Source: Fen-178 sp049516835 (GTDB lineage Bacteria; Acidobacteriota; Terriglobia; Bryobacterales; Bryobacteraceae). Taken from it: 35,828 nt of DNA. The DNA is taken from NCBI GenBank assembly GCA_049516835.1, contig JBEKSR010000039.1, positions 1-35,828 of the forward strand. Direction: 5' to 3'. Below, one piece after another: positions 6,732 through 14,856 of this stretch (positions are counted from its first letter, which is position 1; each line of letters starts with the position of its first letter). The notes beneath the pieces were generated by a model that saw only the letters and a program-made list of their open reading frames with translations, did no database searches and was not told the origin of the DNA. The position numbers were made by a program, and so were the translations under genes.

Positions 6732-7526
6732 ATGAGACTGAGTTTCGGAATTGTCATGGCATTTCTGGCGGCCGGTTTGTCCGCGCAAGTCACGGTGCAA
6801 GTTGGTGGCACGAGCTACTTGGGAATTGGCGTGGCCGATATCACCGCCGAGCGCGCCAAGGTCCTCAACTTGAAAGAGGAGCGTGGCGCGGAAGTCACCA
6901 ACGTGGCCCAGGACAGTCCCGCCGCCAAGGCCGGCATCAAAGAAGCCGACGTCGTACTCGACTACGACGGCACCGCCGTGCACGGTATCGAGCAGCTCAC
7001 CCGCCTGGTGCGCGAGACTCCCGTCGGCCGCCAGGTGAAGATTGCCGTGTGGCGAAACGCTGCGGCCCTAACCCTGACTGCCACCATCGAGGCGAGAAAG
7101 GGTACGGTGATCCGCTCTCGCGGCTTCGACATAGCGGTTCCATTTATCCGCCCGCCCCAGATCGAGATTCCGCGGTTCCAGATGACCTGGCAGAATCCGG
7201 TTCTGGGAATCGAGGGCGAGTCTCTACGCTCGCAGGAGCAGCTTGCCGACTTTTTCGGCGTCAAGGATGGCGTGCTGGTCAAACTGGTGCGCAAGAATTC
7301 GGCCGCCGAGAAAGCTGGCATCAAGGCCGGCGACGTGGTCGTCAAGGTGGACGATTCCACGGTCGCCACCCCCCAGGAGATCACCAGGGCGTTGCGCGCG
7401 TTAGTTTCGAAAAAGACCTTCACCGTGACAGTGGTGCGAAACAAAAAGGAGATGTCCCTCACGGTCACCATGGAAGAGCGGGGCGGCGCCATCCGGCCCG
7501 CCGATCCGGCGCTACAGTGCGAATAG
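6732..7526 (+). CDS. Exported protein with two PDZ domains, no protease domain
   Basis: A 264-residue protein with a signal peptide (residues 1-18, ...AAGLSAQ). PDZ1 spans about residues 28-118 (YLGIGVADI, then SPAAKAGIKEADVVLDYDG) and PDZ2 about residues 155-255 (VLGIEGESL, then SAAEKAGIKAGDVVVKVDD). There is no trypsin-like or S41 catalytic part, so it is a binding or scaffold protein. GGAG lies just upstream of the ATG. As the last gene of the sigma-factor operon it may help sense unfolded or peptide ligands at the envelope, comparable in logic to PDZ use in RseP/DegS systems (inference). Its TAG stop is supplied by copy B of the family-1 repeat. Confidence 0.85.
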   Translation: MRLSFGIVMAFLAAGLSAQVTVQVGGTSYLGIGVADITAERAKVLNLKEERGAEVTNVAQDSPAAKAGIKEADVVLDYDGTAVHGIEQLTRLVRETPVGRQVKIAVWRNAAALTLTATIEARKGTVIRSRGFDIAVPFIRPPQIEIPRFQMTWQNPVLGIEGESLRSQEQLADFFGVKDGVLVKLVRKNSAAEKAGIKAGDVVVKVDDSTVATPQEITRALRALVSKKTFTVTVVRNKKEMSLTVTMEERGGAIRPADPALQCE

Positions 7527-7595
7527 GGGCCAGACACCCGCGTCCCAAGGCGCGTTTCTTGCGCCGCGCGGACGCTGGTGTCTGGCCCCGAATTT
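7526..7595. repeat. Family-1 palindromic repeat, copy B
   Basis: A 70-bp copy differing from copy A by a single base in the T-rich loop. The same long arms and inner GGCGC/GCGCC stem are present. The tail unit CCCCGAATTT occurs once only. The first G is the third base of the stop codon of the PDZ gene. The hairpin could also act as a transcription or mRNA-end barrier after the sigma-factor operon. Confidence 0.92.
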
Positions 7596-7633
7596 CGCCC
7601 CAGGGCGGAAACGCCGCCGATGCACCGAGCCAC

Positions 7634-7662
7634 TTGAATCGGAATTAGAGATCCGATATCCT
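7634..7662 (+). promoter_or_regulatory. Sigma-70-like promoter for the DUF362 gene
   Basis: TTGAAT (7634-7639) and TATCCT (7657-7662) are separated by 17 bp, each matching the consensus at 4 of 6 positions. The spacer holds an inverted repeat, ATCGGA/TCCGAT, that could be an operator. The start of transcription would be near 7669, about 30 nt before the GTG start. Confidence 0.45.
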
Positions 7663-7700
7663 ACTGATGCCCGTTGTGGCGGAACAAAGGAGGGACCATC

Positions 7701-8879
7701 GTGTCCGGACACTGTTCGCGGAGAAATGTCTTTCAACTGGCGGGAATGGCAGCCGGCGCCATCCTGTCGAGCCGGCGTGCCGGTGCGCAGACTCAGCCGG
7801 ATATGAAGAAGCTGCAACCGAACTTGCAGGGGGAAGCGCGCCAGCGGCCTCGCATGATCACCCCCCACCCCGATCCTTTCCCGCCTCTCGAAAGGCGTTC
7901 GGCCGTGGGCTTGATCCACGGAGAGGACCGCCGCAAGAACGTGTACGAAGCGCTGCTGGCGATTGACGATCAGATCAACCCCAAGCTGAAAACCAAGAAG
8001 TACGTCCTCATCAAGCCGAACAATGTCGGGACTGTGGGCCAACTCGGGATGACGCACGCCGATGCCATCCGCGGGATTCTGGACTACCTCGCTCCCCGGT
8101 TCCAGGGCCCGGTCGTCATCGGCGAGGCGTCCGCCGGCGAGACCATGCAGGGGTTTGAGAACTTCAAGTACACGGCCCTGCCTGCCGAGTTCAAGGAGCA
8201 GCAGATCACCCTCGTGGACTTCAACCAGGAAGCCAGGTACGTGGTCATGCCGCTGCTCGACTTCGATCTCCACGTGGTTCCGGCTCGCCTGGCGGCGCGG
8301 TGCTTCGACCCCGATGCGTTCATTATTTCGTCGGCGGTCATGAAGGTGCACAATATCGCCGTGGTGAGCCTGGCCGTGAAAAACATGGTGCTCGGGGCGC
8401 CTTTGCATCAGGCGCCGAAAGAAACTCCGCGATGGAGCGACAAGCGCCGGTACCATGCCGGCATCCGTCAGAGCCTGTACAACATCTACCTCACGGCGCA
8501 GAGGATGCAGCCCTTCTGGGGCGCGGCCCTGATCGACGGCATGGAAGGCATCGAGGGCGGATTCGGCTTCGGCGGCAGCCCCGTGCCCTCGCGAGTGGCG
8601 GTTGCCTCCTCCGATTTCATCTCCGCCGACCGCGTGGGCGCCGAAGTCATGGGCGTCGACGCCAACTGGCTCGGCTGGATGAAATACTGCGGCGAAGTCG
8701 GCGTCGGCCAGTGGGACCTGTCCAAGATCGACATCCGGGGTACGCAGATTGCGGCCGTCCAGAAAAAATACCGCCTGCACCCCGATATCGAGCTCCAGTT
8801 GAAGTGGATGGGGCCCATGGAAGAACTGCCGCCGAATCTCGGCTGGGTGCGGCCGATCACCGACTACATCCCGGTGTAA
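7701..8879 (+). CDS. Tat-exported DUF362 domain protein
   Basis: A 392-residue protein starting at GTG 7701, chosen because AAAGGAGGG ends 7-8 nt upstream and the resulting N-terminus carries a twin-arginine signal (SRRNVFQLAGMAAGAILSS). The mature part has DUF362 features: KYVLIKPNNVG, then GMTHADAIRGILDYL, GPVVIGEASAGE and FIISSAVMKVHNIAVVSLAVKNMVLG, followed by a region ending with the GWVRPITDYIPV terminus. The family is of uncertain function. Some members are linked to ferredoxin or iron-sulfur domains, but no Cys cluster is present here. Tat export suggests it folds, perhaps with a cofactor, before secretion. Confidence 0.83.
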   Translation: MSGHCSRRNVFQLAGMAAGAILSSRRAGAQTQPDMKKLQPNLQGEARQRPRMITPHPDPFPPLERRSAVGLIHGEDRRKNVYEALLAIDDQINPKLKTKKYVLIKPNNVGTVGQLGMTHADAIRGILDYLAPRFQGPVVIGEASAGETMQGFENFKYTALPAEFKEQQITLVDFNQEARYVVMPLLDFDLHVVPARLAARCFDPDAFIISSAVMKVHNIAVVSLAVKNMVLGAPLHQAPKETPRWSDKRRYHAGIRQSLYNIYLTAQRMQPFWGAALIDGMEGIEGGFGFGGSPVPSRVAVASSDFISADRVGAEVMGVDANWLGWMKYCGEVGVGQWDLSKIDIRGTQIAAVQKKYRLHPDIELQLKWMGPMEELPPNLGWVRPITDYIPV

Positions 8880-8921
8880 GGACCCCGCGGGCGCATCACG
8901 GCGGATGCGTCCCGTGCGCCT

Positions 8922-9047
8922 TCACTCGACCACGGTGATCGTCTTGTCCACCTTGACATCGGCGGAAGATTCGCCCAGCGCCTTCGACCAGGTGTAAGCC
9001 ACGCCCATCTGGGGCTCGCCCGCGGGGAAGTAAGTGACGGGAGTCAC
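8922..9047 (-). pseudogene. Possible gene remnant or small ORF (41 codons) in an intergenic region
   Basis: A minus-strand frame from GTG 9047 to TGA 8922 reads VTPVTYFPAGEPQMGVAYTW and continues to a natural-looking end, DKTITVVE. The composition is protein-like, unlike the Arg-rich overlapping frames. The frame is closed upstream by TAA within about 35 nt, so at most the C-terminal end of a former gene survives, or this is a small ORF. No Shine-Dalgarno is seen. The family is not recognised. Confidence 0.3.
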
Positions 9048-9095
9048 CGTGGGGGCGCAACTTCCCCATCCGCCATGGGTTATATTGGTTTACCG

Positions 9096-12000
9096 ATGTC
9101 CGTGCTGCGGCCTCTATGCGTGTGCATTTTGAGCGTCTTGCCGTCTTGGGGCGCGACCTTCGGGACGGTGGTTCCACATACGCAGCCGATTGCGGACCTG
9201 GTTCTGGACGCGGCTCGCAAGCGAATTTATCTGGTGGACACCTACTCCAGCCAGGTGGATGTCTACAACACCGCCAGCAATCCGCCAACGCTGCTCACCA
9301 CCATCAACACGAGCGCGACGCCGCTGGCGATTGCCATGTCACGGTCGGGCAAGTCTCTCTACGTGGCTTGCTATACCGCCTCGACGCTGGACATCATCGA
9401 CCTCACTTCGGCCACGTTCTCCAAGACGTCGGTGAGCTTGGGGGCCAACCCGGAAGGCGTCGCGGTGGGGTCGAACGAGCTGGTCCTCATCAGCACCATC
9501 GGAACGGGAACGGGGCAGGCCGTGCTGACGACCTACAACCCCTCGGCCTCCGCCTCAAGCGCGTTGCAGGCCATCGTGGTAGCGCCGTCGGCGCCCACCA
9601 CGCCCCAAATGCCGCCGCCCAACGGCCTCATGTATTTCGCCAGTAAGAGCCAGCTTCAGGCCACGCTCGACGGCTCCCAGATCATCGGCGTGAACCAAAC
9701 GGCCAGCACCCGCACGGTTTTCGTCTTCGATGTGGCTTCCTCCACGGTCCTTGCCAGCCGCACCATCTCGGGGATTTCTCCGATTCTGGCGGTTTCCCCG
9801 GATGGCTCCGAGTTCCTGTCCGGGTCCGTGTTGTTCGAGACTGCCACGCTGCTGGTGCTGGCGCAACAGAGCGCCGCCAACTCCCCGTTTGTGTTTCCCG
9901 CCGCCGCGAATTTTACCACCCAGACCAACCAGGGCGGCGCGGCGTTCCTGCCCGACGGCTCGGAGCTGCTCACCTCCTACAATATTGTCCCGGTCCAGAG
10001 CCCGGCCGCCAAGGCCAACACCAGTCAACTCCTAATCAACACTCCCGATAGTCTGCTCATCCAGTTGGGAGTGATGCTTCCCGAAAACCTGGGTGGGAAG
10101 ATCGTGATGAGTTCCGACGGAACCACCATGTATGCCATCTCCCAGTCGGGTTTCCTGGTGGCCGCGACAGCAGGACTGAAGACTTCCCCGATTGCCATCC
10201 CCGACACCAACGTGGCGCTGCTGGCCAACGACCAGTGCGGTGTGACCGCAGCCCAGAACTCGGCCGTGATCCCGGTTCGCGACCAGGGCGGGGGTAAGCT
10301 CACCGTGACCGCGCAGGTGTTGACGTCGGCCTCCACCTCGGCCCAGGTCAGAGTGGCGGCCAAGAGCTACGGAGGCGACGTCACCGCTCAGTACAACACC
10401 GCGGTGACGGCGCGCGGCCTCGGGACCGTCGCTCCCGACCAGCTTCTCATTCAATCTTCCGAAGCCATCAACATTATTCCCAACGTGCGCGTATTCCAGA
10501 ACAATCGCAACGCGGAGGCGCGTGGAACCGTCATCCCGGTGGATACGGGGGCCAGCACCACGGGGCTGGCCGATATGCTGGCCGACACCGCGCGGCAGAG
10601 GCTGTATATCGCCAATCCGGGCTTGAACCGGATTGAAATCTTCGATATGAAGAAGCAGCAGTTTCTGGCCCCCATCACCGTGGGGCAACTGCCGCGGTCC
10701 ATCGCATTTGGCGGAGACGGCAATACGCTTTACGCGGCCAATAGCGGCAGCGAATACCTCAGCGTCGTGGATTTGACCAAAGGGGCGGTCATCGGAAAAG
10801 TGCGGTTGCCGCCGATTCCCCTGAATGCCTCGTTTGCATTGCTCACGCCGTCCGTGATTGCGTCCAGCCAGCGCGGGCCGCAGGTGCTGATGTCGGACGG
10901 CACGCTGTGGATGGTCGTGGGCGCCACCATGGTTCCGCGCACCCTGAATACCGACGTTTTTGGAACGGTGCGCGCCATCCCGGCGCCTCAGACCATGGCC
11001 TCCAGCCCCGAAGGCAGCTTCGTCCTGCTGCTGGCGGGTAACGGTTCGGCCTATCTCTATAGCGCGGCCGCCGACGATTTTGTGGCCGCTCGGCTGGTGA
11101 TTCCGACTCCTATTCAAGGCTATTACGGACCCATTGCCGTCGGACCGGGTGGCCAGTATTACCTGGTGAACAACCAGGTGCTCAACCAGGCGCTGACTCC
11201 CATCGGCACGGCGACGGCCGCCTCGCGGCCGGTTGCCGCCGTGGCCGCCGTGGACGCACAGAGCTTCGTCCGGTTCTCCACGCCGGCGAGCGCCAGCGCC
11301 ACCGCGGTTGCCGCGGATGCGGGGCTCATCGAGGTGGTGAATGCCACCTCGCAGCAGACCACCGCCGCGGCCAATGCGCTCGAAGGGCCGCTGACCGCGG
11401 TGACCGGAACGCAACGCGCCAACATCAACGGCCGCACCATGGCCATCGATCCGTCGGGCGCCACCGTGTACGTGCTGACCGCCTCCGGACTCCAGATCAT
11501 CCCGTTCGATACCACGGGGACCCAGTACATTCCGCAAGCGCCCGCCAACGGAGTGGTGAACACTGCCAATTACCTGCCCAGCGTGGCCTCCGGCGGGTTG
11601 GTCTCTATCTTCGGGCTGCGACTGGCTTCCGCCGCCTCCGCCGGCGGCGCCCCGCTGCCCACCGTTCTGGGCGGCACCTGCGTGACGCTCAACAACACCC
11701 CGCTGCCGCTGCTGGCCAGCTTTCCCAACCAGATCAATGCGCAGTTGCCGCCTACGCTGGCCGCTGGCAGGTATCCACTGGTGGTCCGCTCCATCGCCAA
11801 CCATGAGGCCTCCAGCAGCGCCACCGTCGCGGTCTCCAAGTACGCTCCCGCTGTCTTTGTGGATGCCGACGGTCCGGCTATCTTCCACCAGGACGGCACG
11901 CGGCTGGACCGCTACCATCCCGGCCAGCGCGATGAGCCCCTCACCATCTACGCCACCGGGCTGGGCCCTACCACCGGCGGCAAGGTGACGGCCGGGGTCC

Positions 12001-12248
12001 CCGCTCCTTTGAGCCCGCTCGCGGTCACCGGCCCGGTGCAGGTGTTTTTTGGCGATCCCACCATCTCCGATGCGCAGGAGATCGTGGACTGGAGCGGGCT
12101 CGCTCCTGGGTTGATCGGCGTCTACCAGATCAATTGCCGCATACCAGGCACGCACTTGAAAGGCGACGCGCTCCCCGTGACCCTGCGAATCGGCGGCGTC
12201 AGTAGCTCTGTCACAGGCCCCACCACTCCCACCGTATACGTGGAATAG
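9096..12248 (+). CDS. Giant secreted beta-propeller protein with Solibacter-type C-terminal domain
   Basis: About 1050 residues with a signal peptide (MSVLRPLCVCILSVLPSWGA). Two propeller-like halves carry YVTN/lactonase-type blades (ARKRIYLVDTYSSQVDVYN, GKSLYVACYTASTLDIIDL, ARQRLYIANPGLNRIEIFDM, GNTLYAANSGSEYLSVVDL). Residues from about 815 onward match the TIGR03437 pattern: GVVNTANYLPSVASGGLVSIFG, the mid-section PNQINAQLPPTLAAG, and the end GLAPGLIGVYQINCRIP. That domain is characteristic of Solibacter-type acidobacteria and occurs at the C-terminus of exported proteins. A role at the surface is likely, but ligand and activity are unknown. I prefer ATG 9096 over an in-frame ATG 7 codons upstream because it gives a cleaner signal peptide. 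A TATATT lies 9 nt before it. A family-1 repeat begins two bases after the TAG stop. Confidence 0.85.
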   Translation: MSVLRPLCVCILSVLPSWGATFGTVVPHTQPIADLVLDAARKRIYLVDTYSSQVDVYNTASNPPTLLTTINTSATPLAIAMSRSGKSLYVACYTASTLDIIDLTSATFSKTSVSLGANPEGVAVGSNELVLISTIGTGTGQAVLTTYNPSASASSALQAIVVAPSAPTTPQMPPPNGLMYFASKSQLQATLDGSQIIGVNQTASTRTVFVFDVASSTVLASRTISGISPILAVSPDGSEFLSGSVLFETATLLVLAQQSAANSPFVFPAAANFTTQTNQGGAAFLPDGSELLTSYNIVPVQSPAAKANTSQLLINTPDSLLIQLGVMLPENLGGKIVMSSDGTTMYAISQSGFLVAATAGLKTSPIAIPDTNVALLANDQCGVTAAQNSAVIPVRDQGGGKLTVTAQVLTSASTSAQVRVAAKSYGGDVTAQYNTAVTARGLGTVAPDQLLIQSSEAINIIPNVRVFQNNRNAEARGTVIPVDTGASTTGLADMLADTARQRLYIANPGLNRIEIFDMKKQQFLAPITVGQLPRSIAFGGDGNTLYAANSGSEYLSVVDLTKGAVIGKVRLPPIPLNASFALLTPSVIASSQRGPQVLMSDGTLWMVVGATMVPRTLNTDVFGTVRAIPAPQTMASSPEGSFVLLLAGNGSAYLYSAAADDFVAARLVIPTPIQGYYGPIAVGPGGQYYLVNNQVLNQALTPIGTATAASRPVAAVAAVDAQSFVRFSTPASASATAVAADAGLIEVVNATSQQTTAAANALEGPLTAVTGTQRANINGRTMAIDPSGATVYVLTASGLQIIPFDTTGTQYIPQAPANGVVNTANYLPSVASGGLVSIFGLRLASAASAGGAPLPTVLGGTCVTLNNTPLPLLASFPNQINAQLPPTLAAGRYPLVVRSIANHEASSSATVAVSKYAPAVFVDADGPAIFHQDGTRLDRYHPGQRDEPLTIYATGLGPTTGGKVTAGVPAPLSPLAVTGPVQVFFGDPTISDAQEIVDWSGLAPGLIGVYQINCRIPGTHLKGDALPVTLRIGGVSSSVTGPTTPTVYVE

Positions 12249-12249
12249 A

Positions 12250-12335
12250 GGGGCCAGACACCCGCGTCCCAAGGCGCGTTTTTTGCGCCGCGTGGACGCT
12301 GGTGTCTGGCCCCGAATTTGCTCCCCGAATTTGCT
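12250..12335. repeat. Family-1 palindromic repeat, copy C
   Basis: A 70-bp core (12250-12319) with one change from copy A (GTGG for GCGG in the right stem). The 13-bp tail unit CCCCGAATTTGCT is present twice in tandem (12310-12322 and 12323-12335). It begins one base after the propeller gene's TAG stop. Confidence 0.92.
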
Positions 12336-12378
12336 CCCCCCACCCCCGCCTCCCAAACACCTCCATCGATACTGGTAC

Positions 12379-12387
12379 TGCTATAAT
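12379..12387 (+). promoter_or_regulatory. Extended -10 promoter for the TPR lipoprotein gene
   Basis: TGCTATAAT is a perfect extended -10 element. There is no obvious -35, as is common for extended -10 promoters. Transcription would start near 12394, leaving a leader of about 70 nt that contains the dyad at 12404-12425. Confidence 0.5.
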
Positions 12388-12403
12388 GTCTCCGCGGATG
12401 CTT

Positions 12404-12425
12404 TTCCATGACCTGGGCCATGGAA
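12404..12425 (+). promoter_or_regulatory. Inverted repeat in the leader of the TPR lipoprotein gene
   Basis: TTCCATG and CATGGAA arms (7 bp, perfect) around an 8-bp loop sit in the predicted 5' leader, about 40 nt before the ATG. It could be a protein-binding dyad or an mRNA hairpin. No evidence distinguishes these. Confidence 0.3.
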
Positions 12426-12464
12426 TTTGTTGCGAAAGTGTAAGAGAATCAGTCTGAGGAAGCT

Positions 12465-14834
12465 ATGCGTTCCACACGTCTAGTCGCGATTATCGTAACG
12501 GTGGTTTTAGCGCTGGTATCGTGCAGCCGCGATCCCAACGTCGCCAAGAGGCGTTATCTCGAAAGCGGAAACAAGTACTTCGACAAAGGCAAGTTCAAAG
12601 AAGCGCGCATCATGTACCTCAACGCTAAGGCTAAGGACCAGCGTTGGGGACCGGCCTACTACAAGCTGGGCCTGACCGCTCTCAAGCTCGGTTCCGTACC
12701 CGAGGCGGTGAACGCGTTTCGCCGCGCTGTCGAGTTGCTGCCGGTCAGCGAGGCCGATCACTGGGACGCGGTGACAAAGCTGAGCGAGATTTACCTCGGC
12801 GCGACGAGCGGCATGGAAGCCAACTTGAGAAAGACCTACCTGGACGACGTTGAGAGCTATTGCAAAGATCTCCTGAAGCGCGACCCGAATTCGTACGACG
12901 GTCACAGACTCAGTGGCGATCTGGACTTCGCGCGGGCCACCGAGCAGTTCAAGGTCGCCAGGAGGGACGAGGGGCGCGCCCTCCTCGACAAGGCCATCGC
13001 GGAGTATCGCAAAGCCGAGGCCGTCAAGCCCGGGCAGGTCGGCGTGGTGGTGCAGTTGGCGCGGGCCTTGGTGGCGCAAACCCAATACGCCGAGGCGGAA
13101 GCGCTTTACCGCAGTGTCCTGGAAAAAGACAAAACGTTGCAGTACGCCTACAGGGAACTCTACCAGTTGCTCATGTTCCAAGGGAGGGCCGCCGACGCCG
13201 AGCAGGTGTTGAAGTCGGGAGTTCAGAACAATCCGAAACAAATGGTTTACCTGACCCTGCTGGCCATGCATTATTACTCGCAGAACCGGCGTGACGACAT
13301 GGTCGGCGTCCTCAATCAGATCAAAACCCACGCCAAGGAATACGAGCAGGCATACCTCACAGTCGGCGATTTCTATCTGCGGATGGGAGACGGTGAATCC
13401 GCCATCCGCGAGTACCGCGAGGGCATGGGAAAGGACCTCAAGAAGAAGACCACCTACCAGAAGCGCATTATCGAAGTGCTGCTGCGGCAGGGCAAGCGGG
13501 CCGAAGCGGCCGAATTGAATTCCCAGATCCTGAAAGACGATCCCAACGACAACGACGCGCGCGGCCTGGCGGCCACCTTCATGCTGGAGCGAGGCGACGT
13601 CGCCAAGGCGCTGACGGAGTTGCAAGCTGTCGTGACGCATTCGCCGGACAACCCCGTGGCCCACTACAACCTGGGCCGCGCCCATGCCGCGCGCGGCGAG
13701 TGGGAACAGGCGCGGCAGCATTTCCAGAAGGCCATCGATCTCTGGCCGGACTACGTACTGGCGCGGCTCGCCATGGCGCAGTTTCAGATCACCCACGGGG
13801 ACTACGATGTCGCCCTGAAAACCTCCCAGCAGGTGCTCGAGATCGACCCCAACAACAAGAACGCACGGCTCCTTGCATCGGCGGCTCTCATGGGCCAGAA
13901 GAAGTTTGCGGAATCGCGCCAACTGCTGGACTCCATGCTCAAGGTCAACCCCAGTTCTCCCGACGTCCTGTTCCAGTTGGGCATCGTGAACTTGGCGGAC
14001 AGCAGATTCAAGGAAGCGGCAGACGCCTTTCGGCGCTCCTACGAGCTGAATCCCGCCAACCCCCGTGGTTTGATGGGTATGGTCGAGACAGAGATGGCGC
14101 AGAACCATCCGGACCAGGCCATGCAACTGCTGCAAACCGAATCCGCCAAGGCCCCCAATCGTACCGACCTCCTCCTGGCCCTGGGCAATACCGCGGTCCG
14201 CGCCGGTAAGTTTGACCTCGCCATCTCCTATTTCGAGAAGGTGGCGGCGACCTTTCCGAAAGGGTCGAAAGCGCAAGGAAACCTCTACCTGCGCATCGGC
14301 GAGACGTACCGGCGCAAGGGCGATCTCGGCAATTCCGTCGCCGCGCTCCAAAAGGCCCGCGAGATCCTGCCGGACAACAGCACGGTGATGATGACGCTGG
14401 CGCTGGTGCTGGACGCTGCGGGGCGCTGGTCCGAAGCCAAGCAGGTGTATGAAGTGGTCATCAAGCTGGATCCCGCCAACGGCGTGGCGCTGAACAACCT
14501 GGCATTCCTGCTTACCGAGCACGGCGGCGATCTGGACGACGCCCTCACCAAGGCGCAGCGGGCCAAGCAGTTGCTGCCGAACCTGAGCGAAGTCTCCGAT
14601 ACCCTGGGCTGGATCTACCTCAAGAAGAACCTCACTGACAACGCCATCGACATCTTCCAGGACCTGGTGAACAAAGTGCCCGCCCAGGCCGTTTTCCGGT
14701 ATCACCTGGGGATGGCATATTCACAAAAGGGCGACAAGACCCGTGCGCTCAAGGAGCTTCAAGACGCGCTGAAGTACAATCCCACCAAGGCGGACCGCGA
14801 CAAGATTCAGCAGTTGATCACCAGACTCGGGTAG
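12465..14834 (+). CDS. Large TPR-repeat lipoprotein (PrsT-like architecture)
   Basis: A 789-residue protein. The N-terminus MRSTRLVAIIVTVVLALVSC is a lipoprotein signal with lipobox LVSC, so the mature protein is anchored by Cys20. The rest is almost entirely tetratricopeptide repeats, about 15 or more (YLESGNKYFDKGKFKEARIM, WGPAYYKLGLTALKLG, PVAHYNLGRAHAARGEWEQA, PDVLFQLGIVNLADSRFKEA, FRYHLGMAYSQKGDKTRALK). The architecture resembles the PEP-CTERM-associated TPR lipoprotein PrsT. A PEP-CTERM protein is present at 25.3 kb, but no other exosortase genes are visible, so the link is only suggestive. The likely role is a protein-interaction scaffold in an envelope or exopolysaccharide assembly. 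It converges with the VWA gene. Confidence 0.85.
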   Translation: MRSTRLVAIIVTVVLALVSCSRDPNVAKRRYLESGNKYFDKGKFKEARIMYLNAKAKDQRWGPAYYKLGLTALKLGSVPEAVNAFRRAVELLPVSEADHWDAVTKLSEIYLGATSGMEANLRKTYLDDVESYCKDLLKRDPNSYDGHRLSGDLDFARATEQFKVARRDEGRALLDKAIAEYRKAEAVKPGQVGVVVQLARALVAQTQYAEAEALYRSVLEKDKTLQYAYRELYQLLMFQGRAADAEQVLKSGVQNNPKQMVYLTLLAMHYYSQNRRDDMVGVLNQIKTHAKEYEQAYLTVGDFYLRMGDGESAIREYREGMGKDLKKKTTYQKRIIEVLLRQGKRAEAAELNSQILKDDPNDNDARGLAATFMLERGDVAKALTELQAVVTHSPDNPVAHYNLGRAHAARGEWEQARQHFQKAIDLWPDYVLARLAMAQFQITHGDYDVALKTSQQVLEIDPNNKNARLLASAALMGQKKFAESRQLLDSMLKVNPSSPDVLFQLGIVNLADSRFKEAADAFRRSYELNPANPRGLMGMVETEMAQNHPDQAMQLLQTESAKAPNRTDLLLALGNTAVRAGKFDLAISYFEKVAATFPKGSKAQGNLYLRIGETYRRKGDLGNSVAALQKAREILPDNSTVMMTLALVLDAAGRWSEAKQVYEVVIKLDPANGVALNNLAFLLTEHGGDLDDALTKAQRAKQLLPNLSEVSDTLGWIYLKKNLTDNAIDIFQDLVNKVPAQAVFRYHLGMAYSQKGDKTRALKELQDALKYNPTKADRDKIQQLITRLG

Positions 14835-14856
14835 CAGGGTCGCTCCGCCACTGTCC

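Noticed and set aside
1681..12319. CRISPR-like spaced repeats
   Set aside because: The repeats are about 5 kb apart and separated by whole genes, and the copies are imperfect palindromes of 70 bp rather than short direct repeats with uniform spacers.
10032..12356. 774-codon minus-strand open frame
   Set aside because: Antisense shadow of the propeller gene; composition is His/Gly/Arg-rich with no signal or domain, while the plus strand has a signal peptide and known repeats.
12507..14705. 732-codon minus-strand open frame opposite the TPR lipoprotein
   Set aside because: Shadow frame created by the high-GC third positions of the TPR gene; no recognisable domain.
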